The notes under the pieces: model-generated | What the model saw: only the letters and a program-made list of their open reading frames with translations | What the model was told of the DNA's origin: nothing | The model's database searches: none | Assembly: GCA_907163375.1 (NCBI GenBank) | Contig: CAJQUW010008647.1 | Location: forward strand, 1-64,000 | Length of the DNA stretch: 64,000 nt | Direction of reading: 5' to 3' | From: Prostheceraeus crozeri | Taxonomy: Eukaryota; Platyhelminthes; Polycladida; Euryleptidae | Shown here: positions 33,556 through 43,860 of the stretch, piece after piece | How positions within the stretch are numbered: the stretch's first letter is position 1 | How the letters are laid out: each line of letters begins with the position of its first letter | Program-made: the position numbers and the translations under genes

Positions 33556-34966
33556 CAGGGTCATTTTAAAGTAACGCAATTTTTCGTTTGATTACTATGT
33601 GGTCGGAAAATCAGATATCTGCATATCATTTCTATTTTTAGACTAAGCACGTAACCGGATTCTTAAATGCTGCATACTTTGTAGATCAGTTATTTCTATT
33701 TTACCCAACGTGCAAGTCAAATGACTCTTAGCGAGCTGCATAACCGAATTTTGATCGTTCAGTTACACTATGAAATTAGGCGAAGCATTGCTGCTGCTTT
33801 AAGGCGATTCTCGACGATTAAAGACTTAAAAACAAAGTCCGAAGCCCCATCGATACCCACTGTGAGTGCATTAATCGAGAAGTTTCAGACAACAGGCAGT
33901 GTCGCCGATTTGCCAAAATCAGAGACCTCGTGTGAGTGACGAGCACATCGAACATGTTGCCGAACCTGTGGCTACCTCGTTTGGAAGAGCAAGCATTGCT
34001 AAAGTCAGCAAAGACGTTGGCATTAGTCAAACAAGTACTCGAAAGATTTTGAAATGCCATCTACGGATGTATCCATACCGAATTCATTTTGTGCAGCAGT
34101 TGACTTCTTTGGACTGTACAAAGAGATTGAACTTTTTCTCATCAATGTTACGGCAGTTCTCTGAAAACGACCAATTTCATCATAACACCTTATCGACTGA
34201 TGAAGCTCATTTTCATCTCTCCGGTGCGGTTGACTCGTGGAACACACGAATATGGTCAACCAGCAATCCATATGAGATTCAAAAACAGCCACTTCATTCT
34301 GTGAAATTAACTGTTCGGGCTAGATTTACCCACAACGTCTTGCTTCCTCCTTACTTCTTTGGAGATGATGTCGGCAAAACAGTTACGGTTAGCGCCGCGC
34401 GATACCAACAAGTGATCACCGATCATGTGAAACCTCATTTGACTCATAAAAGAATGTTGAAGAAGACATTGATGCAACAGGATGGGGCACCAGCTCACAC
34501 ATCCAACGCCACTTCACACACTGACTCTCAAGTCAGTCTTTCAGGAGCGAATAACCTCCAAGGGATTTTCCACGGAGTGGCCCCCAAGAAGCCCTCAATT
34601 AAATCCGTGTGACTTTTGGCTGTGGGGCTACTGGAAAGCCAATGTGTACATTCCTTCTCCGCTTTCTTTGGAGAAACTCAATCAACGGATACCGGCGACT
34701 ATGAATAGCATTTCCATCGAGATGCTTCAAGCTACTTGCAAGTCAGGTCCTATGAGATTTCAGTACTGTTTTGAAAAGCATGGTAATCACATTAACCAAA
34801 ACTATAACTGATTTGTATGAAACCTCGTTTCTTTTCTGCTGTTACACATATTGTTAGCAAATCCGATGATCTTCGGTTCCCAAAAATGTAAGGTATTACA
34901 TTCACAACTTGTTTTTTAACCATCTCACACTCTTATGGAAAGTTCGATTTCTTTAAAATGATCCTG
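33556..34966 (+). mobile_element. Tc1/mariner element (mariner side), TA target
   Basis: Inverted ends CAGGGTCATTTTAAAG (33,556) and the inverse CAGGATCATTTTAAAG (ending 34,966) are flanked by TA on both sides (33,554-33,555 and 34,967-34,968). The body is 1,411 bp and contains one transposase pseudogene in the plus direction. It is inserted in the CR1-like LINE; coding sense of the LINE resumes on both sides. Confidence 0.93.
33721..34811 (+). pseudogene. Mariner-type transposase, frameshifted
   Basis: The N-terminal helix-turn-helix is readable (MTLSELHNRILIVQLHYEIR and SIPTVSALIEKFQTTGSVAD). The catalytic block has LSTDEAHFHLSGAVDSWNTR with the first Asp, LMQQDGAPAHTSN with the second, and WPPRSPQLNPCDFWLWGYWK with a third Asp. 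The second-to-third Asp distance is roughly 42 residues across a frame change, so a DD41D-like (rosa-type) mariner is likely rather than classical DD34D. Frame changes occur near 33,920 and 34,510, so it is inactive. Confidence 0.88.
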
Positions 34967-35499
34967 TATGTGGTGTAGATGATGCATCCAATGGAGCGGC
35001 AAATGTAATAACATAAGAATCAGATATCGTGCTTGACAATAAAATGTAATCTAGCTCTGCTTCAGCATAGGTAGACTTACAATTGATGTTTACTAGATTT
35101 CAAATTTAACAAAGAGGTCTCACATCAAATCGATTCAAATTTCCACAAATAATAACATCAAAATTGGTGCGATATTCTAATACGCAATCAATTTCATGAG
35201 TAACAAATTCAGTTAATGCATGACGGTCACGCATGGCACGTATAGGTGGAATATTTTGTCTTCGTTATGAAACATGGTGGAGATCTTTCATATTCGCTCT
35301 AGACAACATAGATATCTAACAATCCGACCTCTGTGGCTGTCATATGTAAAGCTGGCGATCACTAGCCAAGACGGTAACCAAGAATGATTTAACTATCCTT
35401 CTGTATTGTGCGCATCTCCTATGGGTTAGTGAGGCTGTTAGATACCTGCTAGCCTAACAGTGTTTCTGTGCGGTCGCCCCTGATAAATACCCATGGCAT

Positions 35500-37920
35500 A
35501 CTACACTTACGATGCCCAACAGAAATGATCAAATCGAGGACAAATGAAAACGTGCGTATCAGGGATGCGGAGTCCTATCATTTTGATAGGACTCCGACTC
35601 CGGGGGTTGATAGGACTCCGACTCCGGGTGGCAAGTATATAAGCCTAGTTTTTTTTGAAAAATTAGCTGGTAGCCTACATCATAGATCATTATGGGCTTA
35701 CCTGAACCTATCTTTAGTGATCATTGTATCAATTATCAATCAGTTTCGATGATAGTTGATCAGATGTCGCTTTCAGTTGGATACATGCGACTCGTCTCCT
35801 CCCATCTTCTTGATGTGTGCTTCACACGGTTTTTCTCCAGTCTCTGCCAGGCAGGAAAATCTCCCATCCTTCTCCAAAAAATATGAGTACACTTTCGATT
35901 TTAATATGCGCTTTACAATAGCCATCACACACGATCAACGTGAGGGTAAGAGATAATGTTCTCAAACAAACTAGTATCTCATTTTTGTCTCTGATGTGAC
36001 CTTACGCGCGTAGGTGTGATCGAGGCCAGGAAGCCTTGTCTTCTCTACTAAATCAGCGAGTGAAAGGACAATCCTTTATTCATTGTCACAGTTCATTCCG
36101 TCAACTATTGTAAGCTTTGTATGCAGCAGTGTCTCTGTACTTTTGTTTGACGGAGAAAGTTGACATCAAGACAGTGACAGCTATGAACAAGAATAAATAA
36201 TTTGCCTGTATTATATTATTTCGGGTCTAGTTATAGGCCTCCTTCCTATGTCCTTCCTAGGTCTCACCTCATTTGATAGGACTCCAACTCCGCATCCCTG
36301 GTGCGTATCATGGATGCAAACAAATAGTTGAAAAACTAAGGCCACAACCGGTTTGCTCTAATCTGAATTCAAGAACAGTATTGAGAGATTTATACAGCAA
36401 AACGAACTGGATGATGTTGCCTTCAGACAAAGGAACAGAATTTTGCATAATATCGAAAGAAACATACAATGCAGCAGGTGAACAACATCCCAATGATACG
36501 ACCATTTATCAACCTATACCACCTATGACTGCAAAGACTATTGAAAAACGCGTTAATACTGTGTTGAAATCTGTCGCATAAGAAAAACATTACCTATACC
36601 TACATATCGAATAGCTAACGGCTAATTCATCGGTACCCTACTTCTGTCACCTGTTGAAAAGTCTCAAAGAAGGCAATGAAATAGAAACTACAAGACCTAT
36701 CATTTCCAACAGTTCAGCAGCGAAATTGTCATGGTTGTAATCAAACCTCTTCAAGCGAATACTAGGTAAAATTCCCACCAATTTAATAAAATCGAGCTCT
36801 CAATTGATAAAACACATAAAGAAAACCAATCAAGCAGAAAATCATTATCCGTGCAGCTTTGATGCTGCTTGTATGTCTACCTCGATTCCTTTCGCGGACG
36901 CCGTCCATGCTCTGGTTACAAAATTGGAAGATTGTAAAATGTTCAATATTGGAGGAATTACATGTACAACTGACGAAATCGAACATTTACTGCGTGTGAT
37001 TCTACGAAATACATGCATTCATTTCAAAGGAAAGGTGTCTATCCAAATAAAGGGTCTGCCTGTGGGATCATCCTCTTTCAGAATCTTGGCGATCATTTTC
37101 ATGGACAATATAGCCTACAGCATATTGAAACCACTGCACTTAGGCAAATCATAGTGATGTATGATGTCCCTATCTTCATGACATATGTTGACGATTGCTT
37201 CGCTGTTGCCAAAGACAAAAGTCAAGCTATGATATTATTTGAGCTTCTCAACATCAAATTTGAATTACGAGTAGAATTACCCAACGAAGTAAATAGCAGC
37301 CTATGTCTTTTAGACTGCCAAGGGAAAATGATGGTCAAGAACTCTCCTGAATTTTATTGCAAACCTGCAAAGAAGAACATTTTCGTAAATTGTAGATCGA
37401 ACATCCTTCAAACAATATAACTAAATTATGTGGGAAATGAAAAACAACTAATAAATGAGCGTTGTTCCGATAGCACACTGAAAACAAACTTAAGAACTAT
37501 TTTGACAATACCCTCCGTCTTATCAATTAATTTAAAAAAAATATCATTCATATATCTTATGTAATGTATACTGACTACATAAACACCCATAAGATCAACA
37601 AATCTAGATTTCTTAATTTATCATAATCGAAAAATGCATGGGGTAATAAATTACCCCTTTTGGTAAACAACGTTCGAAAAATGTTTTGGCTGAATACGGG
37701 TTAAAAACAATGATGAATGGACCAACAGCAAACAGAAAAGAAGGAAATCAAAAGAAAATCAACATGAAACAAAAACGATGACTTCATACAATTCCGATTC
37801 CATTTATTTCAGAAGAAGTTGACAAACAAATTCGAAGCATGTTTCATCTACAAGATGAAACAGTCCGACTAACCAGAAAGAATAAAACCCTTCGGAATGC
37901 TCTAAAACAGTCGCCACATC
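35500..37920 (+). pseudogene. Penelope-like reverse transcriptase, interrupted by a hAT MITE
   Basis: After the MITE the frame reads CKQIVEKLRPQPVCSNLNSR and MMLPSDKGTEFCIISKETYN, the typical N-terminal part. RT blocks follow: SFDAACMSTSIPFADAVHAL, VSIQIKGLPVGSSSF, and VPIFMTYVDDCFAVAKDKSQ with YVDD at about 37,188. The C-terminal blocks are VNSSLCLLDCQGKMM and FYCKPAKKN, then near 37,880 ETVRLTRKNKTLRNALK. Frame changes are visible near 37,050 and elsewhere. No GIY-YIG domain is readable downstream, so the 3' end is lost or decayed. It is the same superfamily as the pieces at 29.5 and 33 kb. Confidence 0.8.
35560..36300. mobile_element. Non-autonomous hAT with exact 8-bp target duplication
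   Basis: Starts CAGGGATGCGGAGTCCTATC and ends with the inverse (GATAGGACTCC...GCATCCCTG) at 36,300. The 8-bp GTGCGTAT flanks it on both sides (35,552-35,559 and 36,301-36,308). Near the left end the GATAGGACTCCGACTCCGGG unit is tandemly duplicated. The 741-bp body has no transposase. It interrupts the Penelope reverse transcriptase upstream of 36,309. Confidence 0.93.
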
Positions 37921-38502
37921 AAAATCAGTGCAAATCGCCATAAATCTCAGACGCGAAGCATATTGCATCAAGAAAATGAAACCTGAAATAAGCGATCGAT
38001 TTGAGCTGAATACATGCAGCTACAGTGATTTTTTTTTCATTGAATACTTATCATCCACCTAATTTCGACTTTGCATTTTTGGTATTCTGTTTTCTGTTTC
38101 TTCTCCTCTTTCATTCAGGTCATAGATTTACCCAATGCTACGTGCTTCATAGCTCTCTTATCTTCTCTCTCTTGCACTTCTGTATAGATCTATCTATTTA
38201 TCTATCTATCTCAATCTTCTATTCAATAGTTTATAAGTGAATCAGTGCAAATTTCAAATTTTGCTTGCTTGCATCGATATTCCTTGAACACTTGCCTCAA
38301 GATAGTTGTTGGTAGCAGTTGAAATATATCACTACCGAAAAATTTTGGCTCTTTCCAAAAGATTTAAAAATTCAAGGGCTTGCCACTGTCCTGAATTAAT
38401 TGTAGTGGAAACATCTGTATTCTCAGCTGTGGGTTAAAACCATGTCTTTTTGCATCTTTGCTCTTTATTTTGACTGCACTGTAAACCAAACTGTGACCAA
38501 TA
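37921..38502. other. No gene; short (ATCT)n tract
   Basis: T-rich sequence with a TATC/TATT microsatellite at about 38,186-38,213. It ends at the Polinton P3 terminus. No recognisable frame. Confidence 0.5.
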
Positions 38503-39625
38503 AGTAGTAATCCCATCCCAGACGGAAGGACGGTGTGGTGCAGTGATGAGTCATCGATGAGTCATCATGCTGACTCAGCCCCCCCTCTGGAAGGAAGGAA
38601 GAAGGGAGTGCGCCAAAGATGTGATGGAAGGATGGGTCCGAGAGGAAGAAACAGGTCCCCCCCTCTGGAAGGAAGGAAGGAGTTTTCCAGCAAGGGGTAG
38701 AATCTCTGAAAACGTCAGAGTTGGAAAAAGGCGGGTTTTGGTGGTTTTGGGATGAGAAAAGTCGTTTTTAGACATGAAGGAGGTCTCGGATGTGAAATTA
38801 GAGGGCAGATTCGGAGTCTACGTGAAATATTGGGTCTAGAGACTTGTTTCCAGCTCAATCGGAGAGAAAAAGTTTTGAGGAAGTCCCCCCCTTCCTGTCA
38901 GACTTCCAACTTTGGTGTTAGAGATCGTAGAAAGTCGTGCAATAGTTCATTTGAAAGCTAGGAGTCAGAAAAATTCAGTGGAAGACACGGCTTGTTCCTA
39001 TCTGCCTTCGTTTAGATGTGAGACGCCATTGAAAGTTTGGGACATTGGCGAAAAAACGACAGAGTTAGAATTTTTACGAAAACGGCTCTAGCGGGTAAAC
39101 CAAGCCTCGGACGGGAAAACAGAGACCAGATTTGGAATCAGCCTGCCATTCTACATCTAGAGGGTGAGTTTCAAGTCAATCGGAGAGAAAAAGTTGAAAA
39201 GTTGGATCTCCACATGAGATTTTTTTTTCCTGAAAATGTTAAATTGTGGCCACCTTTGGCGGTCAATAGCGGAGGATTGGAAGTGAATGAAGAGCTCGGG
39301 TTTCTTTTAGGGGCAAGACCTCACTTTGTTCTCTAGAATCCTATCTTTTCATATCTGTGGAAGGTTTCGTTTCTACATGAGAGTCTGTTAAAAATCGAGT
39401 TTTTGCGCATTTTCCAAGATTTTGGAGCTTTTTGAAAAAACGACAAGAGTTTTTTCAGTTCGGCTCCTGGTCACCGTAGAGAGTCGAGGGATGTCGTAAA
39501 TGAAAGGGGAGAGCGAGAAAACATGGCTATCAAAATTTGGAGTCAATCGGAGCACTAGAACCGGAGATAGACGGGTTTAAAGTTTTTGAATGATGGAGAT
39601 TACGTTATCAGCTCATCGCCACAAA

Positions 39626-39820
39626 CTATATAAGTGGAAACTCTGCTTGTGGAAATCAGTTCTCCTCCCGACTGGGTTGGGGTAGGTGAACTCCGGAGCT
39701 CTGATGATAGCATTGGAAATCTCCGAAAACCAGGACTTAGAAAATTTCATTGCTGATATCGAGGTCCGGAACGATTTTATCAACTTAACGTGGTGTTTAG
39801 CAATTTACGCTCCTTTACAG
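39626..39820 (+). CDS. P3 first exon: TATA promoter and conserved MIALEIS start
   Basis: A CTATATAAG box at 39,626-39,634 is followed by ATG at 39,704. The frame gives MIALEISENQDLENFIADIE and 19 more residues, ending exactly at a CAG/GTGAGA donor-like site at 39,820. P2 has the same box (47,214-47,222) and the same start (MIALEISKNL from 47,292). Shared promoter spacing and start codon in two diverged elements argue for a real first exon. Function is unknown. Confidence 0.5.
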
Positions 39821-40544
39821 GTGAGATCATGTACATTACTTTTTATTGATTTGATTCATGCTGTATACGTTACTCGATTACATGAATAAATTACATAATA
39901 AATATTCTGTTCCGGACCTCGTAATATTTAGGATTAAATAAATTAACATAAATCATGTTGGGATTCCGTAAAATAACAAGTTTTTATTAGATTCATGCCG
40001 TTTATTACTCGATATAATAGCTGTATTATACTCCATTGATTCATGATAACATAGTAACCATTGAATTACATATACACCATTGACTGTCCTCTCCTTCCAG
40101 TGTTTTTAATTCTAATGACCATCTGTCATTATTCTATCATTTGTAAATATCATTTTGTATCACCTTATCATCGTATCTCATCATCTCGTTTTTCACTTTT
40201 CATTGTACATTGCATCACCTAACGTGTTTTCTTTGGAAAAATATACGTTCTGATATTCAGATATTCTGATATCAGCTAAGCCGTCACACTTAGAGGTTCG
40301 CCAGGAGATGGCCTTCGTCTCCTGGCCATAAAAGACTCCGAAACTTTAAAGGCTTGTAACTTTGCTTCTACAAGTCCGTTTGACTTGATTCAAAAAAGGT
40401 TCGGTCGCTATTGATTAGACCTATATGGACAGACTACTTATAAAATTTGATAAGTAGTGCTAAAAAGTTGAAAAATTTAAATTCACTATTTTTGGAGGTT
40501 TTCTGGGGTTTTCGACTCTGCTGAAGTCAACTAAAGGATTTGTA

Positions 40545-40790
40545 ATGATGTCTGAGCCAGTCTTACCATGAACCAAGCAGCTTTTCACCGAAAGCGAGCA
40601 AGACACGGAGAGTTTTGCTGTAATATTCCACTGACAGGGTGTTCCTTCGGGACGGCGGATGATGCCGTAGTGATAAGTGTGGCAAGGGAGTGTGTCATAT
40701 TTTAGACCGAAACCGCTGGGGCAACTCATGTTGGGCATTTGACACAGTTCTCAACGTAGCACTTTGAACGCCAATCGGTTGAGTCTTAGC
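40545..40790 (+). promoter_or_regulatory. Hairpin-rich leader shared with P2 polymerase gene
   Basis: Compared with 49,160-49,345, the tract keeps GTTCCTTCGGGA, a GGCGG-loop-TGCCGTAG hairpin, TTAGACCGAAACC and CTCATGTTGGGC in the same order and spacing. The first is a stem capped by a UUCG tetraloop. No protein frame is conserved between the copies, so an RNA or DNA structure is the more likely conserved unit. Confidence 0.5.
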
Positions 40791-40959
40791 TATCTTGTCA
40801 TGGATGGCATCTAAACATCTTCATTGCAAAACGCTGGTGAATCACAGCTTGCTATCCCTCTCTACGGCTTGCTATCAAGCTGATCAAAGCAACGACTTGG
40901 GATGTTTCCTCTTACCAACTCCACCGGTTTTCATGTCTGGCTATCAAGTCATGGACGGT

Positions 40960-41609
40960 GCAAGTCACGGAGATTTTCGGTGTCATGCTTCCTGTTGGTG
41001 GGCGTTCTTTCGAGACAGCGGTGATATTCCGCCGTTGCCGGTGCTTTATCCACACGCCTCAAACGCAGCCCTCCAGGATTCAAAGGCCATTTTATCGCCG
41101 CTAAAGGTTGGAATATGCACTCGCTGAAGTTGTTTCCATATATCACGCCCGACGTCTCTGCACTTTGCTGTCTTTGAGTCAATGTCTGCATCTTCGCTCG
41201 ACGCTTGGCTTTGACGCCAAATATTTGGCCGCTACACTAAGAATAAACGATTGTCAGATTCGATGTCACTAAGTTCAGACACAATGTCTGAAATAGCCGT
41301 CTCATTCGCTGTTGCTCGATGAACGTCGATTGTATCTTCAATTACCATCTTAAATTCTTCTTCTAGATCCACTACATCATCCCGTAAATTACGCACTTGA
41401 CCTTTGTCTTCGTCTTCAATAGCATCTTGCAATTTGTTTCTCGTTCGCTTCAATCTACTTCCCAGTCTTGATTTGCTACGCCGCAATTCATCCAACTTGC
41501 TTCTATTGTCTTCTGCGTCCGACATTCTATTATGAATCATAAACAACCGCGCTCTGCTACCAATTTGTTCCGACCGATGATAAGACAAGAAAGCACCTGC
41601 ACTGATCAA
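40960..41609 (-). CDS. BEL/Pao-like gag remnant (fossil LTR element)
   Basis: Minus strand, immediately after the LTR and primer site. The N-terminal part is a charged coiled coil (RLGSRLKRTRNKLQDAIEDE). Further on, the segment IPTFSGDKMAFESWRAAFEA is typical of BEL/Pao gag (DUF1759-type). A primer-binding site, TGGTAGCAGAGC, lies at 41,551-41,562, complementary in 11 of 12 bases to initiator tRNA-Met as I recall it. The element is broken: protease, RT and integrase are not seen. The left limit is uncertain. Confidence 0.6.
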
Positions 41610-41876
41610 GAACGAGTTTATTTATAACTTCGATACACTAGTCATGAAGCATTAAACCAACACAAACAAAGCTCATTTCATTCGCTCGAATGTCATCAAT
41701 AGAATTCTACGTCAGAGGGAACCAGTGAACTAAAGGAAACAAAGTCACAATAGATCACTCGTGAATGACGAAGCACTGTCTACAGAACAATCACATTGCT
41801 GACAACATGTTCATATTAAAGAAGAAGCAATTTCAGTTCAATTTCATGAAGTGCAAAATATCATGCAGAAATGATA

Positions 41877-43839
41877 TAGGTTTTCCCGAGCTAGTTCAAT
41901 CATAATGCATACAAGTTCAAGATACGTCAAGCAATTTCAAAGACAGATAGTGGAACCTATTTCAATTATACGTCACTTAAGCTTCAATATTTATGAAAGC
42001 AGGTTCGTGTTAAAGTATTCAAGTTCAAGATAGTGCAACCAATTTCAAAAATAAGGTATGCAGATTCATTGCAGAAATATTTATGATTTAGGAACCCCTT
42101 TCATCTCCAATTTCAAAGGGAAGGTGTTTAGATTTATGTATAGAAATACAAGATATCAATGAAAACCCACTAAATTCGTACAATGAAAACCCATTATATT
42201 CGTATTCAGAACGCAGAGTCAGAAAAGGAGCACTATTTTCATAATCAAGCAATAATGTCGCGACAATTTAGGCACCTGTCGTAAGTAATAAATTTGATTT
42301 TGCATGCGTGCTACCTTCACACCAGAAATGGTTTGGTCTTGTAGGATTTCTTCCACAATGCCTTGTAGAACAGAAATGCGGTGCTCTGAAACAGGTGTGA
42401 GTTGGAACATCTGCAATCCTTCGCACTGTTGCTGCCTCACGCAGCTTCTCGCAACCGCAACGTAATGATGGAAAAGCAGTTTTCAATTGGATTGAGAAAC
42501 GGAGAGTATGGTGGTATTTTCCGCACGTTTGCTACAGAAGAGGAAGCGTCGATGTGGATGGGGGCGTTGTCCATGATCACGAAACAATTCTCCACCGCTT
42601 GTGATTCCAGCACTCGATCCAAATTATCCATGTAGTTACGGAAATCTTGTTTTGTGTTGGCGCCTCGACGAATTTCGTAATAGACGATGCCAACATCCGC
42701 AGCAACTGCCAAACACAGATTGAGATTCCGACCACGTGTGAATTGAAGCTGTCGGACAGCTGGTCGACCCACTTGAGATCTGCCCCTTGTTCTCTTTGTG
42801 TGAAGAGGCTGAAACAGGTCTCGTCCACGAACACAAGGGTAAGATCGGATTCCTCCATGTACCACCTAGCGAACTCCTTTCTTAGCAGCTTCACACGATC
42901 GGAATTTCGTGCACTTGGGCAGTCCTGTAATAAAGAAGAGAGAAAATGATATCTGCATTGAACGATATTTTGCGTGATATTTTTTACTACATACCTGTAA
43001 CTTTTTGGTGGATATCAAACGGCCATCTAGTGCTCTGGCAATGGAGGACTCTGAGAGCAGTATGGGTGCATCTCCTGCTGCCAGCGCCTCCTTCATTGCC
43101 TTCAAGGTCAGGTCCGGCTTCTCTTCAATCATTCGCACACAGCGATCAATAACGGCGTCTTGTCACTTTTATGCTTCTCTCACATCCTCCACGCATCCTT
43201 CTTCCTCATATCTTAAGATGATTGATCTCGCAGTGCTCTCTTATGTTGAGTTCAGCCTTCCAATCAGCTCCATTTTCGTGAGCTTCAAGAAGTAGCTGCT
43301 TTAAATCAATGCTGATCTTCGAGTAACGCCCACGAGGTACACCTGGCCTCGGTCCACGACAGCGGGACAAATTCTGAGAAGCACTCGTGGTGTCATCACT
43401 CCATGTGTCGTCTGTGCTGCTCATGATTGGTATAATGTCAGTTGTCAGGCTACAACGTAGGCTAGTCACACAGGATTCAGATACAGTGTAATAGCTTCAC
43501 AAACTTATATAGTTCTATGATTTATGCAAATAATAGGCTGAAATTGGTTCATTCTTTGATCGCAATCGTTTCCATGAACATATTTCACGCTATCAATGTC
43601 AGATTATCAAAAAGTGATAGAATTTATTGATAATTGAAATTGATTGATTAACAATTGAACCTGCTTTGCTTTTCACGAACATGTGAGCGCTATCACGAAG
43701 TTTTGTGGCGTATCTTGAACTTGTTTGATCTAACATAGAAATCTGTGACGCTTCTTTGAAGTAGCTTGACGTTGATTGAAGCTGCATGCTGTATCTTGAA
43801 GTTGGATGACGTAGAAATGAATTTGTCCGGGAAAACCTG
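41877..43839 (-). mobile_element. Tc1/IS630-type transposon with long repeated inverted ends
   Basis: The ends TAGGTTTTCCCG (left) and CAGGTTTTCCCGG (right, inverted) are flanked by TA (41,875-41,876 and 43,840-43,841). The terminal regions of about 300 bp contain many CAAGTTCAAGATAC-like and CAATTTCAAAGA-like repeats on the left, and the inverse on the right. A minus-strand transposase lies between. Total 1,963 bp. It sits inside an LTR. Confidence 0.75.
42437..43469 (-). pseudogene. DDE transposase of IS630/Tc1 type, in pieces
   Basis: Read leftward. An N-terminal part (43,469-43,206) has PRGRYSKISIDLKQLLLEAH. The helix-turn-helix region (43,138-42,950) has KPDLTLKAMKEALAA and LSESSIARALDGR. 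The catalytic part has DLTLVFVDETCFSLFTQREQ, ENCFVIMDNAPIHID and IPPYSPFLNPIEN. Only 28 residues separate the second Asp from the Glu, fewer than the usual 34-35, suggesting a small deletion. Frame changes near 42,860 and 42,950 could partly reflect introns. Probably inactive. Confidence 0.75.
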
Positions 43840-43860
43840 TATATGCTGTAGCTTTGCACA

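Larger units (their letters stand above)
30600..35275 (-). pseudogene. CR1-like LINE, split by a Penelope piece and a mariner
   Basis: Read leftward. 35,275-34,969 encodes the end of the AP-endonuclease domain (VIICGNLNRFDV then YAEAELDYILLSSTISDSYV). After the mariner, 33,553-33,445 continues in the same sense (SLIAQTVTPTRVRHSNSRVQ). After a Penelope piece, 32,515-30,600 holds the middle part (SWDLVFESDLSLNDKVALFN and PWITTVLKSMISARW), RT blocks 1-2 (RPISILPTPAKLLEIVLLKS and NQFGFRPGSSSLC) and a decayed C-terminus (ESNKLQNRFHRVIFGAECR). Many stops and shifts mark it as old. The same family is present on the plus strand at 21,960-23,640. Confidence 0.78.
38503..40795 (+). mobile_element. Polinton P3, left end only
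   Basis: A third Polinton. It starts AGTAGTAATCCCATCCCAGA, close to the P2 terminus AGTAGTAAGCCCGTTCCCAC, and has the same triple TGASTCA cluster and C-runs within the first 180 bases. A TATA box, a leader and a conserved start codon follow (39,626-39,820). A second stretch at 40,545-40,790 matches the hairpin-rich leader of the P2 polymerase gene. Beyond about 40,795 similarity stops and a BEL/Pao-like gag is found, so P3 is a fossil reduced to its left end. The 6 bases before it are CCAATA; no partner copy is visible. Confidence 0.8.
41566..43860 (-). repeat. LTR of the BEL/Pao-like element, split by a DNA transposon
   Basis: The minus-strand 3' end ...GGTCGGAACA lies at 41,566, 3 nt from the primer site, with an AATAAA signal about 50 nt before it. 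The LTR continues to 41,876 and seems to resume for about 19 nt after the transposon, ending near 43,860 at TGTGCAAAG on the minus strand. That would make it about 330 bp. The outer limit is a guess because no second LTR is in view. Confidence 0.4.

Noticed and set aside
40680-40745. HDV-like ribozyme (GCTGGGGCAACTC near the P3 leader)
   Set aside because: The GGGCAAC-like stretch is not kept in the P2 copy and the required nested pairing is not visible.
40980-41060. A third copy of the UUCG hairpin leader (GTTCTTTCGAGACAGCGG)
   Set aside because: It lies within gag-like coding sense of the BEL/Pao element on the minus strand and the flanks do not match the two Polinton leaders.
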